Assembly: GCA_002281775.1 (NCBI GenBank)
Contig: NCGY01000002.1
Location: 248,001-312,000, forward strand
Origin: Hydrogenophilales bacterium 16-64-46
GTDB lineage: Bacteria > Pseudomonadota > Gammaproteobacteria > Burkholderiales > Thiobacillaceae
Direction of reading: 5' to 3'
Length of the DNA: 64,000 nucleotides
The notes below the pieces were generated by a model. The model made no database searches, had not been told where the DNA came from, and saw nothing but the letters and a program-made list of their open reading frames with translations. A program made the position numbers and the translations under genes. Shown here piece by piece: positions 1-14,141 of this stretch; within the stretch, counting starts at the first letter, position 1; the number at the start of each line of letters is the position of its first letter.

Positions 1-174
1 CTGCCCCATATCCTTCAGGTGGACGTGGCCGGGTACGAACTGGGTGAATGAGTTGGCGACGGCGATGATCGGCTTGTCGAAATCGCCGTCCTTCATGCCA
101 GTGGCGCGCCAGAGGGCGCGGGCACCGGCCATGTTGCGGCCCTGGGTGGTGGTGTGGGAACGGTAGACGGGCAT
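1..174 (-). CDS. ilvD: Dihydroxy-acid dehydratase, N-terminal 58 codons (partial)
   Basis: Only the first 58 codons are present; the gene runs off the left edge. The translation starts [20 protein letters not shown] and continues with [20 protein letters not shown], the very conserved N-terminus of IlvD/Edd dehydratases in the IlvD form. IlvD converts 2,3-dihydroxy-acids to 2-keto-acids in branched-chain amino-acid synthesis in the cytoplasm, using an Fe-S cluster. The Fe-S and active-site regions are outside the window. It is divergent from lgt, with 67 bases between the two start codons. Confidence 0.93.
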   Translation of the reverse strand, partial: MPVYRSHTTTQGRNMAGARALWRATGMKDGDFDKPIIAVANSFTQFVPGHVHLKDMGQ

Positions 175-193
175 GGGAGTCACTCGGGCAATC

Positions 194-199
194 TATAAT
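194..199 (+). promoter_or_regulatory. -10 element (TATAAT) for lgt
   Basis: A perfect TATAAT lies 42 bases upstream of the lgt start, in the ilvD-lgt divergent gap. No convincing -35 hexamer was found at the right distance. Confidence 0.45.
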
Positions 200-241
200 C
201 AGCCGGGTATTTTACCCGCGCCGCCTCAACCCGGTCACCTC

Positions 242-1030
242 ATGCTCATCCATCCGCAATTCGATCCTGTCGCCCTGCAACTCGGGCCCGTCGCCATCCA
301 TTGGTATGGTCTGATGTATCTCGTCGCGTTCCTGCAGGTGATCCTGCTCGGGCGCTGGAGCATGGCGCATCGCCCCTGGAGCGGCTGGACACCGAAGATG
401 CTCGACGACGTGCTGTTCTACGGTGTGCTCGGCGTGGTGGTCGGTGGCCGGCTCGGCTATGTGCTGTTCTACAAACCCGCCGAATATCTCGCCGATCCGC
501 TCGCCATCCTGCAGGTGTGGCAGGGTGGCATGAGCTTCCATGGCGGTTTTCTCGGCGTGCTGGTCGCGATGATGCTGTTTGCACGCAAGCATGATCTGCG
601 CTGGCTCGCCGTCACTGACTTCATCGCCCCGCTGGTGCCGCTGGGACTGGCCGCCGGACGGCTCGGCAATTTCATCAACGGTGAACTCTGGGGCCGCGCC
701 GCCGACCCCGCGCTGCCCTGGGCCATGGTCTTTCCGCAGACAGGCGACGGCATCGCGCGCCATCCCTCGCAGCTGTATCAATTTGCCGGCGAAGGCGTGC
801 TGCTGTTCCTCATTCTGTGGATGTATGCCCGCAAGCCGCGTCCGGTGGGTGCAGTGTCCGGCGTCTTCCTCATCGGCTACGGCAGCTTACGCTTCCTGGC
901 CGAATTCGCGCGCGAACCCGACGCCTTCCTGGGCTTGCTCGGACTCGGGCTATCCATGGGTCAGTGGCTGTCCCTGCCGATGGTGATCGCCGGCGTCCTG
1001 ATGTTGCGTTGGGCGCAGCGCCGCACGTGA
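242..1030 (+). CDS. lgt: Prolipoprotein diacylglyceryl transferase
   Basis: Lgt moves diacylglyceryl from phosphatidylglycerol to the lipobox cysteine of prelipoproteins in the inner membrane. The 262-residue protein starts [20 protein letters not shown], has about seven hydrophobic segments, and carries the family signature around [14 protein letters not shown] plus the HGGFLG segment near residue 102. An in-frame start at 173 exists, but it would add a non-conserved proline-rich leader and overlap the -10 box, so the ATG at 242 is preferred. The stop overlaps the GTG of the next gene (GTGA). The window encodes several candidate Lgt substrates, including a QseG-like protein and a Sel1/rhodanese lipoprotein. 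Confidence 0.96.
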   Translation: MLIHPQFDPVALQLGPVAIHWYGLMYLVAFLQVILLGRWSMAHRPWSGWTPKMLDDVLFYGVLGVVVGGRLGYVLFYKPAEYLADPLAILQVWQGGMSFHGGFLGVLVAMMLFARKHDLRWLAVTDFIAPLVPLGLAAGRLGNFINGELWGRAADPALPWAMVFPQTGDGIARHPSQLYQFAGEGVLLFLILWMYARKPRPVGAVSGVFLIGYGSLRFLAEFAREPDAFLGLLGLGLSMGQWLSLPMVIAGVLMLRWAQRRT

Positions 1031-1401
1031 TCCGTCGCGTCTGGCTGCTGTTCGGCTGGCTGGGCGTGTTGCTCACCCTGGTCATGTCGCTGGGCCCGCC
1101 CGCGCTCGACGAAGGCAGCGGCCAGACCGACAAGTTCGTCCATCTGGCCGGCTACGCCGTGCTGATGTTCTGGTGGGCGCAAATCATTGTCGCACGGCGC
1201 TGGCGGCTGGCCTTGGCGGTCGTGCTGTTTGGCCTGGGCATCGAGGGTCTGCAGAGCCTGACGCCCGACCGGCTTGCCGACGCCGCTGACGCCCTGGCCA
1301 ACAGCACGGGCGTGGTGCTCGGCTGGGTCACGGCCCGCCTGCTGCCGAACCTGCCTGCGCGACTGGCCGCGCTTTCGCCGATCCGGAATTCGCGGCTATA
1401 A
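1027..1401 (+). CDS. VanZ-like family membrane protein
   Basis: A 124-residue integral membrane protein starting at a GTG that overlaps the lgt stop codon, so it is probably translationally coupled to lgt. It has about four hydrophobic helices with the family pattern [12 protein letters not shown], then [20 protein letters not shown] followed by a Gly-rich final helix. VanZ-like proteins are small membrane proteins related to a teicoplanin-resistance accessory protein, and most have no known reaction. Its stop lies inside the -10 box proposed for the following tRNA gene. The family call is good but no function can be assigned. Confidence 0.8.
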   Translation: MIRRVWLLFGWLGVLLTLVMSLGPPALDEGSGQTDKFVHLAGYAVLMFWWAQIIVARRWRLALAVVLFGLGIEGLQSLTPDRLADAADALANSTGVVLGWVTARLLPNLPARLAALSPIRNSRL

Positions 1402-1402
1402 T
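1397..1402 (+). promoter_or_regulatory. -10 element of the tRNA-Ala promoter
   Basis: A perfect TATAAT sits 13 bases before the first base of the tRNA, overlapping the end of the VanZ-like gene. The -35 region is weak. Confidence 0.45.
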
Positions 1403-1414
1403 CCGCCGCACATT

Positions 1415-1490
<76 letters not shown>

Positions 1491-1498
1491 CCATTCAG

Positions 1499-1527
1499 CG
1501 CCCGACCATTCTGCGGTCGGGCGTTTT
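1499..1527 (+). terminator. Rho-independent terminator after tRNA-Ala
   Basis: A perfect 9-bp stem (CGCCCGACC/GGTCGGGCG) with a 7-base loop, followed by TTTT, begins 9 bases after the tRNA CCA. Confidence 0.88.
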
Positions 1528-1572
1528 CATTTCCCCTGCGGCCCCACGCTTATCAGCCTGTCTGACGACAGA

Positions 1573-1588
1573 TCTCGATCTATCGAGA
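1573..1588. promoter_or_regulatory. Inverted repeat in the katG upstream region
   Basis: TCTCGAT-CT-ATCGAGA, 7-bp perfect arms with a 2-base centre, about 200 bases before katG. It could be an operator for an oxidative-stress regulator, but it does not match the spaced ATAG/CTAT OxyR pattern well. The rest of 1528-1783 shows no gene. Confidence 0.3.
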
Positions 1589-1765
1589 ATATCAATCAAT
1601 CCGGCCGTACTAATCAATTGGACGGAGGGCATTCCGGGTTCTAGTCTTCACTCCGAGCGTGGCTGAGTCAGATGCGTTGCCGGCAGCACCCAGTAACCGG
1701 CGTCGTGTGCAGGCCCCTCAAGAGTTGACGCAAATCACACCCATACGCGCTCACAAGCGCCTTAA

Positions 1766-3979
<2,214 letters not shown>

Positions 3980-3982
3980 GCC

Positions 3983-4044
3983 GGTCGGCCGCCGCAGGCG
4001 GCCGACCCCGCAGTGCAAGGCCGGGCATCTGCCCGGCTTTTTTT
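3983..4044 (+). terminator. Tandem hairpins and terminator after katG
   Basis: A perfect 11-bp hairpin (3983-3993 with 3997-4007, loop GCA) starts 4 bases after the stop. It is followed by a canonical terminator: 7-bp stem GCCGGGC/GCCCGGC at 4020-4037 with loop ATCT and seven T residues at 4038-4044. Confidence 0.88.
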
Positions 4045-4226
4045 GTCCGACCACACCCGGCCCGTCGCGGGAACGGACTGCCCCCGCCGCCACTCCAAGA
4101 GCGGCAGGCAGGCGAAACCCCATTCTGAACAAGGCCTTGCCCTGCGCATACATTGCCGCAGGGGCGATGCAGGATTAATATGCCGTACTTTTCGCTTGAA
4201 TTTTGCTTGCGGATTTGAATCACCGG

Positions 4227-4250
4227 GCGGCTTGCCGATTGGCAAGCCGC
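4227..4250 (+). promoter_or_regulatory. Stable hairpin in the gltB 5' leader
   Basis: A perfect 10-bp stem, GCGGCTTGCC/GGCAAGCCGC, with loop GATT ends 24 bases before the gltB start codon. There is no following T run, so it is not an ordinary terminator. It could be an operator or an mRNA leader structure. The remainder of the 230-base gap from katG to gltB has no gene. Confidence 0.45.
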
Positions 4251-4274
4251 TGCTATCTGGGCATACGGAAAACA

Positions 4275-7200
4275 ATGGACAGACAAAGCTGGCTCGACGG
4301 GACACTCTACTCGCCCGATTTTGAACAGGATAGCTGCGGCTTCGGCCTGATCGCGCAGATCGACGATCAGCCCAGCCACACGCTGGTGCAGAACGCGATC
4401 GGCTCGCTGGCCTGCATGACGCACCGTGGCGCGATTGCGGCCGACGGCTTGTCCGGCGACGGCTGCGGCCTCTTGTTCAAGAAACCCGACGCTTTCCTGC
4501 GCGCTGTGGCCGCCGACGCCGGCTTGGTGCTGGGCGATCTGTACGCAGCCGGCCTGGTGTTCCTGTCCCGCGAAGCCGGGCCGCAGGCACACGCCCGCGC
4601 CACCCTGAAGGCTGAACTCGAAGGCCAGGGACTCGTCGTCGCCGGCTTCCGTTTGGTGCCAACCGACCCGAAAGTGTGCGGTGCCTCGGCGCTGGAATCG
4701 CTGCCGCACATCGAGCAGGTGTTCGTCAACGCGCCGGCTGGTGTGTCGGACGACGAATTCGAACGCAAGCTCTACATCGCGCGTCGCCGCGCCGAAAAGG
4801 CGCTGGACGCGACCGACCCGGTGTTCTACCTGCCCACGCTGTCGTGCCGCGTCATCAGCTACAAGGGGCTGGTGATGCCGGAAAACCTGACGGTGTTCTA
4901 CCCGGACCTCAACGACTCACGCTTCGCGTCGAGTCTGGCTGTGTTCCACCAGCGTTTTTCCACCAACACCTGGCCACAGTGGCGGCTGGCCCAGCCTTTC
5001 CGCTATCTCGCGCACAACGGCGAGATCAACACGGTTCAGGGCAATCGCAACTGGAGCCGCGCGCGCGAACAGAAATTCGCCACGCCACTGATCCCGAACA
5101 TGGACGACGTCCGTCCCATCGTCGGCACCAAGGGCTCGGATTCGATGAGCCTCGACAATATGGTCGAAGGCCTGGTGATGGGCGGTACCGGGCTGTTCCG
5201 CGCCCTGCGCCTGGTGATCCCGGCTGCCTGGCAGAACGTCGAATCGATGGACCAGGACATCCGCGCCTTCTACGAATACAACTCCATGCACATGGAGCCG
5301 TGGGACGGCCCGGCCGGCGTAGTGCTCACCGACGGCCGCTACGCCGTCTGTACGCTCGACCGCAACGGCCTGCGGCCCGCGCGCTGGGTGCTGACCAAGG
5401 ACCGCATCCTCACCATCGCCTCGGAAGTGGGCGTGTGGCAGATCGATCCGGCCAATGTCGAGAAGAAGGGCCGCGTCAAGCCCGGCCAGATGGTCGCCGC
5501 CGACTTGCAAACCGGCCGCCTGCTGATGCCGGAAGACATCGACAACGAGCTGAAGACCCGCCAGCCCTACCGCGAATGGCTGAAGAACAATGCGGTGAAG
5601 CTCGACCTGCCGATCAGCCAGGACGCCGACCTGGCGGTGATGGACGCGCCCAGCCTGCTTACGCACCAGAAGCTCTTCAACGTGAGCTTCGAGGAACGCG
5701 ACCAGATCATCCGCGTGCTCGCCGAAGACGGGGCCGAAGCCATCGGCTCGATGGGCGACGACACGCCCATGGCGGTGCTGAGCCAGAAGGTGCGCTCGCC
5801 CTTCGACTACCTGCGCCAGCAGTTCGCGCAGGTCACCAATCCGCCGATTGACCCGATCCGCGAAGCCATCGTCATGTCGCTCAACACGGCCTTCGGCCCC
5901 GAGCGCAACCTGTTCGAGGAAACGCCGGCACACGCACATCGCGTCGAGGTGCATACACCGCTGCTGTCGAAGCAGGCCTTCGACCATTTGCTTAACCTGA
6001 GCGACCCGGCTTTTCCCCCGATCACGCTCGACCTGCACTACGACCCGTCGGCGATGTCGCTGGAAGCGGCGATCCAGGCGCTCACCCGCCGTGCCGTCGA
6101 CGCGGTGAAAGCCGGCAAGGTCATGCTCGTGCTGTCCGACCGCAATATCGGTAAGGGTCGCCTGCCTATCCACGCCCTGTTTGCCACGGGCGCGGTGCAC
6201 CACGCCCTCATCCACGCCGGCCTGCGCTGCGACGCTAACCTCATCGTGGAAACCGGCACGGTGCGCGACCCGCACCACTACGCCTGCCTGATCGGCTACG
6301 GTGCGACTGCCGTCTACCCCTACCTCGCCTACCAGGTCATCGGCGAGTTCGTCAAAACCGGCGAGATCAAGCCCGGCCTCGACAAGGCGCTGTCCAACTA
6401 CCGCAAGGGCATGGACAAGGGTATCTACAAGGTGTTGTCCAAGATGGGCATTTCGCTCGTCGCGAGTTATCGCGGCGCGCAGCTGTTCGAAGCCGTCGGC
6501 ATCCACGAAGACGTCGTCAGCCTGTGCCTGACCGGCACGAAATCGCGCATTTCTGGCGCGGATTTCGCCGACTTCGAAGCCGACCAGAAATTGCTCGCCA
6601 AAACCGCGTTCAATCCGTTAAAGCCCCTGTCGGCGGGCGGCCTCCTGAAATTCATGTTCGGCGAGGAATTCCACGCCTACAACCCGGACGTGGTGCAGCA
6701 ATTGCAGAAAGCCGTGAAGTCGGGCGACTACGCCGAATACAAGCAGTATTCCGAGATCGTCAACACCCGCCCGGTGGCGATGCTGCGCGACCTCTTAAAA
6801 CTGAAATCGGCAACCCCCATCCCGCTCGATGAAGTCGAGCCGCTGGAATCCATCCTCAAGCGTTTCGACTCCGCCGGCATGAGCCTGGGCGCTCTCTCGC
6901 CCGAAGCCCACGAAGCGCTCGCCGAAGGCATGAACCGCATCGGCGGCCGCTCGAACTCGGGCGAGGGCGGCGAGGACCCGAAGCGCTACGGCACGATCAA
7001 GACCTCCAAGATCAAGCAGATTGCGTCGGGCCGTTTCGGCGTCACCGCCACCTATCTGGTCAACGCCGAAGTGCTGCAGATCAAGATCGCACAGGGCGCG
7101 AAACCCGGCGAAGGTGGGCAACTGCCCGGCGACAAGGTCTCGCCGACCATCGCCGCGCTGCGCCACTGTAAGCCCGGCACGCCGCTGATTTCGCCGCCGC

Positions 7201-8756
7201 CGCACCACGACATCTATTCCATCGAAGATCTGGCGCAGCTGATTTATGACCTGAAGCAGGTCAACCCAGCCGCGCAGGTGTCGGTGAAACTCGTCGCCGG
7301 CCCTGGCGTCGGCACCATCGCGGCCGGCGTCGCCAAGGCCTACGCCGACCTCATCACGATTTCCGGCTACGACGGCGGCACCGGCGCATCGCCGCTGACT
7401 TCGGTCAAATACGCAGGCACGCCGTGGGAACTGGGTTTGAGTGAAGCCCAGCAGGTCTTGCGCGCCAACGGCCTGCGGGGGCGGGTGCGCGTGCAGACCG
7501 ACGGCGGCCTGAAGACCGGGCTCGACGTGGTGAAAGCCGCGATCCTCGGTGCCGAGTCCTTCGGCTTCGGCACCGGGCCGATGGTCGCGCTCGGCTGCAA
7601 GTACCTGCGCATCTGCCACCTCAACAACTGCGCCACCGGCGTGGCGACGCAAAACGAAAAACTGCGGCGCGATCACTTCATCGGCCTGCCCGACATGGTC
7701 GTCAATTACTTCAAGTTCGTCGCCGAAGAAACGCGCGAGCTGATGGCCGCGCTGGGCGTGCGTCAGCTCACCGACCTCATCGGCCGCACCGACCTGCTCG
7801 AAATCACCGCAGGCGACACCCTGCGCCAAGGCCGGCTCAAGCTCGACGCGCTGCTGGCGCACGGCAGCATCCCCGACGACGCGCCGCGCTTTGCGCAGCA
7901 GGATCGCAATCCTTCATTCGACAAGGGCGAACTCGCCGAACAGATGGTGGCCGATACACTCGCCGCCATCCAGTCCGGCTCGAAAATCGAACGCGCCTAC
8001 ACGGTGAAGAACGTCAACCGCTCGATCGGCGCGCGTCTGTCCGGCGAAATCGCCAGGGCCCATGGCGGCCAGGGGCTGCCCGACGACACCATCCGTATCC
8101 ATCTCACCGGCAGCGCCGGTCAGAGCCTCGGCGTGTGGAACCACAAAGGCCTGACGATCACGCTAGAAGGTGACGCCAACGATTACGTCGGCAAGGGCAT
8201 GGGCGGCGGCCGGCTGGTGATCTACCCGCCGCGTGTCGCTACCTTCGAAGCACACCGCAACACGCTGATCGGCAACACCTGCCTGTACGGCGCGACGGCC
8301 GGCGAACTCTACGCGGCCGGCATGGGCGGCGAGCGTTTCGGCGTGCGCAACTCCGGCGCGCTGGCGGTGGTGGAAGGCGTGGGCGACCACGGCTGCGAAT
8401 ACATGACCGGCGGCACCGTGCTCGTGCTCGGCGACACCGGCCTCAACTTCGGGGCCGGCATGAGCGGCGGCATGGCCTTCATCGTCGACGACTCGGGCGA
8501 TTTTGTCTCGAAGCTGAACAAGGAAATGGTCGAGATCGTCCGCATCACCAGCGACGACACCGAACCCTTCCGCAGGTTCTTCAAATCGCAGGCCGAGCGC
8601 CATCTGGCGCTCACCGGCTCGGCACGCGCGGCTGCGCTGCTGGCCGATTTCGACGCGGCGCTCGCCAAGGTCTGGCTGGTCAAACCCAAACGGATTTCGA
8701 TCGAAGACCTGGTCGACGACATCCCCGGCGCAGTGCGCGCGACGGTAGCAGCGTAA
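4275..8756 (+). CDS. gltB: Glutamate synthase (NADPH), large subunit
   Basis: The 1493-residue GltB hydrolyses glutamine and transfers ammonia to 2-oxoglutarate in ammonia assimilation, working with GltD. The start ATG at 4275 gives a 20-residue propeptide before Cys21 of SCGFGLIAQ, the N-terminal nucleophile exposed by self-cleavage. An upstream in-frame start at 4203 lies in the leader hairpin and is not favoured. Order: class II amidotransferase domain (about 21-430), central domain, FMN-binding synthase domain with the 3Fe-4S cysteines near 1108, 1114 and 1119 ([13 protein letters not shown]), and a C-terminal Gly-rich beta-helix domain. GltD lies 561 bases downstream, separated by an addiction module, which is unusual. 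Confidence 0.98.
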   Translation: MDRQSWLDGTLYSPDFEQDSCGFGLIAQIDDQPSHTLVQNAIGSLACMTHRGAIAADGLSGDGCGLLFKKPDAFLRAVAADAGLVLGDLYAAGLVFLSREAGPQAHARATLKAELEGQGLVVAGFRLVPTDPKVCGASALESLPHIEQVFVNAPAGVSDDEFERKLYIARRRAEKALDATDPVFYLPTLSCRVISYKGLVMPENLTVFYPDLNDSRFASSLAVFHQRFSTNTWPQWRLAQPFRYLAHNGEINTVQGNRNWSRAREQKFATPLIPNMDDVRPIVGTKGSDSMSLDNMVEGLVMGGTGLFRALRLVIPAAWQNVESMDQDIRAFYEYNSMHMEPWDGPAGVVLTDGRYAVCTLDRNGLRPARWVLTKDRILTIASEVGVWQIDPANVEKKGRVKPGQMVAADLQTGRLLMPEDIDNELKTRQPYREWLKNNAVKLDLPISQDADLAVMDAPSLLTHQKLFNVSFEERDQIIRVLAEDGAEAIGSMGDDTPMAVLSQKVRSPFDYLRQQFAQVTNPPIDPIREAIVMSLNTAFGPERNLFEETPAHAHRVEVHTPLLSKQAFDHLLNLSDPAFPPITLDLHYDPSAMSLEAAIQALTRRAVDAVKAGKVMLVLSDRNIGKGRLPIHALFATGAVHHALIHAGLRCDANLIVETGTVRDPHHYACLIGYGATAVYPYLAYQVIGEFVKTGEIKPGLDKALSNYRKGMDKGIYKVLSKMGISLVASYRGAQLFEAVGIHEDVVSLCLTGTKSRISGADFADFEADQKLLAKTAFNPLKPLSAGGLLKFMFGEEFHAYNPDVVQQLQKAVKSGDYAEYKQYSEIVNTRPVAMLRDLLKLKSATPIPLDEVEPLESILKRFDSAGMSLGALSPEAHEALAEGMNRIGGRSNSGEGGEDPKRYGTIKTSKIKQIASGRFGVTATYLVNAEVLQIKIAQGAKPGEGGQLPGDKVSPTIAALRHCKPGTPLISPPPHHDIYSIEDLAQLIYDLKQVNPAAQVSVKLVAGPGVGTIAAGVAKAYADLITISGYDGGTGASPLTSVKYAGTPWELGLSEAQQVLRANGLRGRVRVQTDGGLKTGLDVVKAAILGAESFGFGTGPMVALGCKYLRICHLNNCATGVATQNEKLRRDHFIGLPDMVVNYFKFVAEETRELMAALGVRQLTDLIGRTDLLEITAGDTLRQGRLKLDALLAHGSIPDDAPRFAQQDRNPSFDKGELAEQMVADTLAAIQSGSKIERAYTVKNVNRSIGARLSGEIARAHGGQGLPDDTIRIHLTGSAGQSLGVWNHKGLTITLEGDANDYVGKGMGGGRLVIYPPRVATFEAHRNTLIGNTCLYGATAGELYAAGMGGERFGVRNSGALAVVEGVGDHGCEYMTGGTVLVLGDTGLNFGAGMSGGMAFIVDDSGDFVSKLNKEMVEIVRITSDDTEPFRRFFKSQAERHLALTGSARAAALLADFDAALAKVWLVKPKRISIEDLVDDIPGAVRATVAA

Positions 8757-8786
8757 ACTGCTGTGACGCGTAGACAGGAGGCGAAA

Positions 8787-9008
8787 ATGGACATCGACTT
8801 ACTGGAAGAAGCCAAAAAACGGCCTTTCGCTGAAAAATTGCAACTGGTCGAAGACCTGTGGGACGCGATTGCCGCAGAGGCTGCGCAGCAAAAAATCAGC
8901 CCTGCCCAGCGCAGCTTGCTCGAAGCCAGGCTGGCCGAAGCCGACGCCAACCCGAACGACGGCAAACCCTGGGAGGAGGTTCGGAATGAAATCGAGCGGT
9001 CTCTGTGA
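8787..9008 (+). CDS. Antitoxin-like addiction module component
   Basis: A 73-residue acidic protein starting MDIDLLEEAKKRPFAEKLQL. It resembles the short addiction-module component family (TIGR02574 type), with the pattern LVEDLWDAIA, a central LLEARLAEADANPNDGKPWEEV and a C-terminal basic tail. Such proteins pair with RelE/ParE-like toxins. The ATG at 8787 is chosen because AGGAGG precedes it by 6 bases; an in-frame ATG-like start at 8763 lacks this. Its stop overlaps the toxin GTG by 4 bases. It lies between gltB and gltD, so the pair sits inside what is normally a contiguous operon. Confidence 0.82.
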   Translation: MDIDLLEEAKKRPFAEKLQLVEDLWDAIAAEAAQQKISPAQRSLLEARLAEADANPNDGKPWEEVRNEIERSL

Positions 9009-9293
9009 ATCTTGTCATCAGTATCCGGGCACAGCGTGATATTCGTGATGCAACGGCTTGGTATGAAGAACAGGCACAAGGTCTTTCGACAGAATTTTTG
9101 CGTGCTGTCGAGCTGAATCTTGGTTATGTCCTGCGCAACCCGGGTTTGTTTGCCGAAGTGCTTCCCAGCATTCGGCGCATTGGCTTACGTCGTTTTCCAT
9201 ACAACCTTTTCTACCGGGTACGCGACGAAAAAAATTACCGTGCTAGCTTGCCTGCACCAACATCGCGACCCGCAGGACTGGCCGCAACATTGA
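9005..9293 (+). pseudogene. RelE/ParE-family toxin, frameshifted at an A7 run
   Basis: The GTG start overlaps the antitoxin stop. The N-terminal 75 residues follow the RelE/ParE fold family: RAQRDIRDATAWYEEQAQGL, then IRRIGLRRFPYNLFYRV. After RDEK the open frame turns to an unrelated tail (NYRASLPAP...) ending at 9325, inside the gltD start. If one A is removed from the seven-A run at 9228-9234, the product continues ITVLACLHQHRDPQDWPQH and stops at 9293. That ending is the classic toxin C-terminus and gives a 95-residue protein. The gene is therefore an inactivated toxin, a toxin expressed through slippage on the A7 run, or a sequencing error. The present reading frame taken at face value is 9005-9325, 106 residues. 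Confidence 0.8.
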
Positions 9294-9299
9294 GATTGA

Positions 9300-10724
<1,425 letters not shown>

Positions 10725-10833
10725 TGGCGTGGTTGCCGCTTCAGCGGCACTACAACCCCGGCCTGCTCCTTGCGGGTGGCACCCGAGCCCGGCCGGAGTA
10801 TGCTGTGGCGCTGCCCCCGGCTACCCTGATTGC

Positions 10834-12285
10834 ATGCTCTCCAGCCGCTACTATCCCCGCTCCTTCACGGTGCTCGTCATCGTCGCGATGATCGTACTGA
10901 CGGTGCCGCTCACCAGCGGCCTCATCAACGCCATCCGCGTCCTGCAGGGCATCGCCGAAACCCAGCGCCAGTTCGCAACCGATAGCCTGGCGGTGACCCG
11001 CGACACCCGTACGTTGCTGGACGCCACCAGTCAGCTGCAACGCGCCGCCGGTCAGTACCACCTGCTGCAGGATGCCGAACTCGGCCCCGCGCTTCAGACC
11101 CGACACGATGCCCTGCAAACCCTGCTGGCCGACCTGTCGCCGCGCCTCACCGATGCAGAATCACACGCTACGTTGACTCGCCTTCGGGGTTCAGCCCAGG
11201 CACTCTACCGCCGGACGCGTCCGGGCACGTTTCTCGACAGCACCAGTTTTCGCGCACTCGACAGTGAATTCAATGCCCTGCACGACCAGGCGCGCACCCT
11301 GCTGGAACAATCCGATGCGGCCATTCAGCACCGGATGCGTGCCCTTGAAGACGAAGTCCGTTCGACCCAGCGCCGGCTGATGCTGCTGGCGCTGGCGCTG
11401 ATCCCGCTGACCCTGCTGCTCGCCGCCGTGTTTTCCTGGATGATCAACCGGCCTATCCGGCAACTGCGTGCCTCGATCCAGCAGCTTGGGCGTGGCGATC
11501 ATGCGCCACTGCCCGCATTGGTCGGCCCACAGGACATGGTTGAACTCGGCCGCGAAATGGATTGGTTACGACAGCGCCTCCAGGCGCTGGAGGATCAGAA
11601 AATCCGCTTCCTGCGCCATGTCTCGCACGAACTTAAAACACCGCTGGCCTCACTGCGCGAAGGCGTGGGCCTGCTCGACGACACGCTGGCGGGCCCATTG
11701 AACCCGCGCCAGCGCGACATCGTCCGGATCATGGATGGTAGCGGCCGCGAACTGCAAAAGCGGATCGAAGACCTGATTCGGGTCGGTAACCTGGCGATCA
11801 ATCCTGTACCTGCCACGGTCAAGGTTGCACTCGAACCGCTATTGCAGTCTGTGCTTGCGCGCCAGCGCCTGCCCCTCGATACGCGCGGGCTGACAATCGA
11901 TCTGGTCACCGCACCGTTCACACTGCACACCGACGCCACCCGACTGGAAACCGCACTCGACAACCTGCTTTCCAATGCCATCAAATTCAGCCCTGAAGGC
12001 GGACGCATCCTGATCGAGGCCACCCGGCTGCCGGATGCCACGCTGGCCATCGACGTGTGCGACGCCGGCCCCGGCATTCCGGTAGCAGACCGGACACGTG
12101 TATTCGAGGCTTTTTTTCAGGGTGCCCACCAGCCAGCCGTCGCTGTCAAAGGCAGTGGGCTGGGGCTGGCCATCGTGCGCGAGTCCATGCGCAGCCTCGG
12201 TGGCGACGCAAGTCTGATCGAGCGCGAAGCTTGGTCCACCTGTTTCCGTCTGACCTGTCCTGTCTCACCTAGCCCGACTGCCTGA
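10834..12285 (+). CDS. glrK: Sensor histidine kinase, GlrK/QseE type
   Basis: The 483-residue inner-membrane kinase is the first gene of a kinase-lipoprotein-regulator operon matching enterobacterial glrK(qseE)-qseG-glrR(qseF). A first transmembrane helix (about 11-30) and a second (about 182-203) bracket a periplasmic helical sensor domain of about 150 residues. A HAMP linker follows, then the dimerisation H-box HVSHELKTPL with phospho-His265, and an ATPase domain with N-box NLLSNAIKFS, DAGPGIP and GSGLGLAI. The ATG at 10834 gives the first membrane helix directly. Upstream 10725-10833 contains no clear terminator or promoter. The stop overlaps the next ATG by one base (TGATG). The signal sensed is unknown. 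Confidence 0.88.
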   Translation: MLSSRYYPRSFTVLVIVAMIVLTVPLTSGLINAIRVLQGIAETQRQFATDSLAVTRDTRTLLDATSQLQRAAGQYHLLQDAELGPALQTRHDALQTLLADLSPRLTDAESHATLTRLRGSAQALYRRTRPGTFLDSTSFRALDSEFNALHDQARTLLEQSDAAIQHRMRALEDEVRSTQRRLMLLALALIPLTLLLAAVFSWMINRPIRQLRASIQQLGRGDHAPLPALVGPQDMVELGREMDWLRQRLQALEDQKIRFLRHVSHELKTPLASLREGVGLLDDTLAGPLNPRQRDIVRIMDGSGRELQKRIEDLIRVGNLAINPVPATVKVALEPLLQSVLARQRLPLDTRGLTIDLVTAPFTLHTDATRLETALDNLLSNAIKFSPEGGRILIEATRLPDATLAIDVCDAGPGIPVADRTRVFEAFFQGAHQPAVAVKGSGLGLAIVRESMRSLGGDASLIEREAWSTCFRLTCPVSPSPTA

Positions 12286-12767
12286 TGCGCTCTTTACTCA
12301 CCCCTCTCCTCGCCTGTGTCCTCCTCGGTGCCTGCACCCTGCCCCCTGCGCCCCCTATCGAACAGGCCGCCGCACAGAACCGCACCCTGTCCACGCTCGA
12401 TAGCACCGACGCACTCGACGAACTGGTGCGGATCAACGCCCAGTCCGGCGATGCGCAGCGCGCTGAACGCACCCGCCTGGACGGAGAACGACTGGGCACG
12501 GCCCGTCTCCAGTTCCGCCTTGCGTTGCTGCTCGGGCGTGACGATGACCCCGCCTCGCAGGAACGGGCGCTGAAACTCCTGGGCTCTCTCGACACGAGCG
12601 ACGCGCGCGCGCAGGCCCTGGTCGACCTCACCCGAACCAGCCTTAAGGCCCAGCTCGACGCACGCCGCCAGGCCAGCCGCACCCAGGAACTTCAGGCCCG
12701 CATCGAACAGCTCAAAGCCCTGGAAAAGTCTCTGCAACAGCGCGACGACGCGCCCAAACCACGATGA
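12285..12767 (+). CDS. qseG: QseG-like outer-membrane lipoprotein
   Basis: A 160-residue protein with a lipoprotein signal peptide: MRSLLTPLLACVLLGAC, lipobox LGAC, modified residue Cys17. The mature part is helical, with charged heptad-like stretches toward the C-terminus (TQELQARIEQLKALEKSLQQ). It sits between the kinase and regulator genes, overlapping the first by one base and the second by four (ATGA), exactly the position of qseG in enterobacteria. There QseG interacts with the kinase and affects its activity. The identification rests mainly on position, lipobox and coiled-coil character rather than on strong sequence similarity. Confidence 0.7.
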   Translation: MRSLLTPLLACVLLGACTLPPAPPIEQAAAQNRTLSTLDSTDALDELVRINAQSGDAQRAERTRLDGERLGTARLQFRLALLLGRDDDPASQERALKLLGSLDTSDARAQALVDLTRTSLKAQLDARRQASRTQELQARIEQLKALEKSLQQRDDAPKPR

Positions 12768-14125
12768 AAAGACCCGTCATCCTGCTGGTCGACGACGATG
12801 CGGCACTGCGAGCGCTGATTGCGCTGCGCCTGGAAGGAAACGGCTTCGAGGTCACCGCAGTCGACAGCGGCGAAGCTGCACTCGCAGCCCTGGCGCAGGC
12901 CCGGCCCGACGCCGTCCTCACCGACATCCAGATGCCGGGTATGGACGGCATGGCGCTGTTTCGCGCCATCCACGCGCGCGACCCGGCGCTACCGGTCATC
13001 GTGCTCACCGCACACGGCACCATTCCCGACGCGGTCGCCGCCACCCAGCAGGGGCTGTTTGGCTATCTCACCAAGCCCTACGACGCTCCGACCCTGATCG
13101 AGCTTCTGAACCGGGCGACCCGTCTCGGCGGCGGCGAAGCCTCGGCCGACCATGGCGACGCCGCCTGGCGCGAAGGCGTGGTCACCGCCAGTGCCAACAT
13201 GGAACGCCTGCTGGCCGAGGCCCGGCTGGCCGCGCAAAGTGAAGCGCCGCTGCTGATCCTGGGCGAATCCGGCACCGGCAAGGAAGTGCTGGCACGCGCC
13301 ATCCATCGCGCCAGCCCCCGACACCGGGCGCCTTTCGTCGCCATCAACTGTGGCGCGATCCCCGCCGAACTGCTCGAATCCGAGCTGTTCGGCCACATCA
13401 AGGGAGCGTTCACGGGCGCAGCTCGCGATCATCCCGGCCTATTGCTCGCCGCCGAGGGCGGCACTGTGTTCCTCGATGAAATCGGCGACATGCCCGCTCC
13501 CTTGCAGGTGAAGTTGCTGCGCGTGCTGCAGGAGCGCGAAATCCGACCGGTCGGGGCCACCGAGGCGCGCGCCATCGATGTGCGCATCCTGTCCGCCACC
13601 CATCGCGACCTTGAAGCGGCGATTCTCGACGGCAGCTTTCGCGAAGACCTGTACTACCGACTGAACGTGGTTGGCCTGAGCCTGCCACCCCTGCGCGACC
13701 GGCGCGAGGACATTCCGCTACTGGCCCAGCATTTCCTGTCCGAACTGGCCGCCAAATACCGCCGGACCCTGACCGGATTTGCCCCGGACGCACTGGAAAT
13801 GCTGGTGCGCGCCGACTGGCCGGGCAACATACGCCAACTCCGCAACGCGCTGGAACAATGCTGCGCGCTGGCCACCACGCCCACGATTCCGGCTTCGCTG
13901 GTGGCGCGCGCGCTACGCGACAAACCCTCAGACATCCGGCCGCTGGCAGAAGCGCGGGCCGAGTTCGAACGCGACTATCTGGTCACCCTGCTCAAGCTGA
14001 CGCGCGGTCAGGTCAGCGAAGTGGCCCGACTGGCAGGACGCAACCGGACCGAGGTTTACCGCCTGCTGCAGCGACACCAACTGAATCCCGCCCTGTTCAA
14101 AGCCAGCGACGACCCGCCCGGCTGA
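12764..14125 (+). CDS. glrR: Sigma-54-dependent response regulator, GlrR/QseF type
   Basis: The 453-residue NtrC-family activator has a receiver domain (about 5-120, phospho-acceptor Asp54 in [12 protein letters not shown]) and an AAA+ domain (about 145-375). The AAA+ domain shows Walker A GESGTGKE, the sigma-54-contacting loop GAFTGA and Walker [13 protein letters not shown]-terminal Fis-type helix-turn-helix (about 415-445) follows. It is the output partner of the kinase at 10834. Two sigma-54 promoters lie immediately downstream, one of them with TGTC-N10-GACA-like upstream sites, the sequence known to be bound by enterobacterial GlrR. This suggests local target genes in the next 2 kb. Confidence 0.92.
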   Translation: MKRPVILLVDDDAALRALIALRLEGNGFEVTAVDSGEAALAALAQARPDAVLTDIQMPGMDGMALFRAIHARDPALPVIVLTAHGTIPDAVAATQQGLFGYLTKPYDAPTLIELLNRATRLGGGEASADHGDAAWREGVVTASANMERLLAEARLAAQSEAPLLILGESGTGKEVLARAIHRASPRHRAPFVAINCGAIPAELLESELFGHIKGAFTGAARDHPGLLLAAEGGTVFLDEIGDMPAPLQVKLLRVLQEREIRPVGATEARAIDVRILSATHRDLEAAILDGSFREDLYYRLNVVGLSLPPLRDRREDIPLLAQHFLSELAAKYRRTLTGFAPDALEMLVRADWPGNIRQLRNALEQCCALATTPTIPASLVARALRDKPSDIRPLAEARAEFERDYLVTLLKLTRGQVSEVARLAGRNRTEVYRLLQRHQLNPALFKASDDPPG

Positions 14126-14134
14126 GGCGGGTTT
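14112..14134 (+). terminator. Weak terminator at the glrR stop
   Basis: ACCCGCC/GGCGGGT, a 7-bp stem with a 7-base loop containing the stop codon, followed only by TTTG. It may give partial termination before the sigma-54 promoter. Confidence 0.4.
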
Positions 14135-14141
14135 GCCAGGC

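Noticed and set aside
1571-1595. OxyR site upstream of katG
   Set aside because: The ATAG/CTAT half-sites are not correctly spaced; only a generic inverted repeat can be claimed.
4917-6506. 529-codon open frame on the minus strand
   Set aside because: Antisense shadow of gltB, caused by high GC content; His/Asp/Gly-rich composition with no motif.
10777-10792. Possible sigma-54 promoter (TGGCAC) upstream of the kinase gene
   Set aside because: The -12 half has CG where the invariant GC should be, so it does not qualify.
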